In this document: positions 6,891 to 7,192 of the stretch, one piece after another | Layout: each line of letters opens with the position of its first letter | How positions within the stretch are numbered: the first letter of the stretch is position 1 | Origin: Actinomycetota bacterium | Lineage (GTDB): Bacteria; Actinomycetota; Acidimicrobiia; Acidimicrobiales; Ilumatobacteraceae | Direction of reading: 5' to 3' | Length of the DNA stretch: 7,192 bases | Assembly (NCBI GenBank): GCA_005793785.1 | Contig: SXPW01000002.1 | Span: forward strand, 1 to 7,192 | Program-made: the position numbers and the translations under genes | Notes under the pieces: generated by a model | Seen by the model: only the letters and a program-made list of their open reading frames with translations | What the model was told of the DNA's origin: nothing | Databases searched by the model: none

Positions 6891-6896
6891 AAGGAG
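6891..6896 (+). promoter_or_regulatory. Ribosome-binding site deciding the infA start (CTG)
   Basis: AAGGAG lies six bases before CTG at 6903 in the 38-base gap after adk. This strong site, with ideal spacing, is the main nucleotide evidence that IF-1 begins at CTG. A second purine run, AAGGAAG at 6915-6921, lies eight bases before the GTG at 6930, so a shorter secondary start cannot be excluded. Confidence 0.7.
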
Positions 6897-6902
6897 TCAG
6901 TT

Positions 6903-7127
6903 CTGGCAAAAAACAAGGAAGATGCCATCGTGCTGGAAGGCACGATCACCGAATCATTGCCCAACGCAATGTTTCGGGTGGAACTTTCCAACGGGCGCTC
7001 CGTTCTGGCGCACATCTCGGGAAAGATGCGGGTCAACTACATCCGTATCAATCCGGGGGATCGAGTACAAGTCGAGTTATCACCGTACGACCTCACCCGA
7101 GGCCGTATCACATTCAGGTTCAAATAA
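6903..7127 (+). CDS. infA: Translation initiation factor IF-1, probable CTG start
   Basis: IF-1 is an OB-fold protein that occupies the small-subunit A site during initiation and strengthens IF-2 and IF-3 action. From CTG 6903 the product is 74 residues, the normal length, beginning (M)[12 protein letters not shown] and continuing with [10 protein letters not shown] (19-28), [10 protein letters not shown] (34-43), [16 protein letters not shown] (47-64) and RGRI (66-69). Starting at GTG 6930 would remove the first nine residues, which match the usual IF-1 N-terminus. In this frame a TGA occurs at 6870-6872, and between it and 6930 there is no ATG, GTG or TTG. AAGGAG at 6891-6896 fits the CTG. 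A TTA codon (Leu59, 7077-7079) is unusual here. A sequencing error at the start codon is the main alternative. Confidence 0.9.
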   Translation: MAKNKEDAIVLEGTITESLPNAMFRVELSNGRSVLAHISGKMRVNYIRINPGDRVQVELSPYDLTRGRITFRFK

Positions 7128-7140
7128 GAAAGAGATCATC

Positions 7141-7192
7141 GTGAAGGTCCGACCAAGCGTGAAGAAGATGTGCGAGAAGTGCAAGGTCATTC
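7141..7192 (+). CDS. rpmJ: 50S ribosomal protein L36, N-terminal part (3' end outside window)
   Basis: L36 is the smallest large-subunit protein, a zinc-ribbon of about 37 residues that contacts 23S rRNA. The first 17 residues are visible, MKVRPSVKKMCEKCKVI, an almost exact family N-terminus. Cys11 and Cys14 are the first half of the zinc site, so this is the zinc-binding (C+) type; the second half lies past the window edge. It starts at GTG, 13 bases after the infA stop, with a modest purine run AAAGAGA (7129-7135) upstream. Placement after infA is standard in actinobacteria, where rpsM usually follows. Confidence 0.93.
   Translation, partial: MKVRPSVKKMCEKCKVI

Noticed and set aside
6930..7127. 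GTG 6930 as the infA start
   Set aside because: It would remove nine residues that match the conserved IF-1 N-terminus. It is kept only as a possible secondary start because a purine run precedes it.

Overview
This window is a continuous, one-direction stretch of the bacterial S10/spc ribosomal-protein cluster. It opens inside rplP (L16), passes through the classic spc order (L29, S17, L14, L24, L5, S14, S8, L6, L18, S5, L30, L15, SecY), and ends with adenylate kinase, initiation factor IF-1 and the first codons of rpmJ (L36). All 17 genes lie on the + strand. The largest gap between genes is 38 bases, and no promoter, terminator, RNA gene, mobile element, repeat array or CRISPR is visible.

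The organism looks like a moderately high-GC actinobacterium (about 60% GC in a few lines counted by hand). L5, L14, L18 and L29 read like actinobacterial forms. Adk is the short type without a zinc LID, and adk follows secY as in Streptomyces and Mycobacterium. S14 is the short zinc-ribbon type and L36 is the cysteine-containing type. A deep actinobacterial branch such as Acidimicrobiia is my best guess, but this is inference from resemblance and not a database result.

Layout: bases 1-732 hold the end of the S10 cluster (L16 tail, L29, S17); 729-4907 hold ten consecutive ribosomal-protein genes, L14 to L15; 4937-6864 hold the SecY channel and Adk; 6903-7192 hold IF-1 and the start of L36. 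Five junctions have stop and start codons overlapping by 1 or 4 bases (rpmC/rpsQ, rpsQ/rplN, rplX/rplE, rplR/rpsE, secY/adk), which suggests coupled translation of a polycistronic mRNA. The genes supply large- and small-subunit proteins in concert, together with the membrane channel used by nascent secreted and membrane proteins, an enzyme of adenine-nucleotide balance, and an initiation factor.

No new biological system is present; this is core housekeeping DNA. The points worth a second look are local. The infA reading frame has no ATG, GTG or TTG that would give a full-length protein, and appears to start at CTG behind a good ribosome-binding site. The same gene carries the only in-frame TTA leucine codon I found in the window. 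The map gene usually found between adk and infA in related bacteria is absent. L5, L15 and S5 carry terminal extensions, and the Adk P-loop has an unusual Arg-Gln pair.
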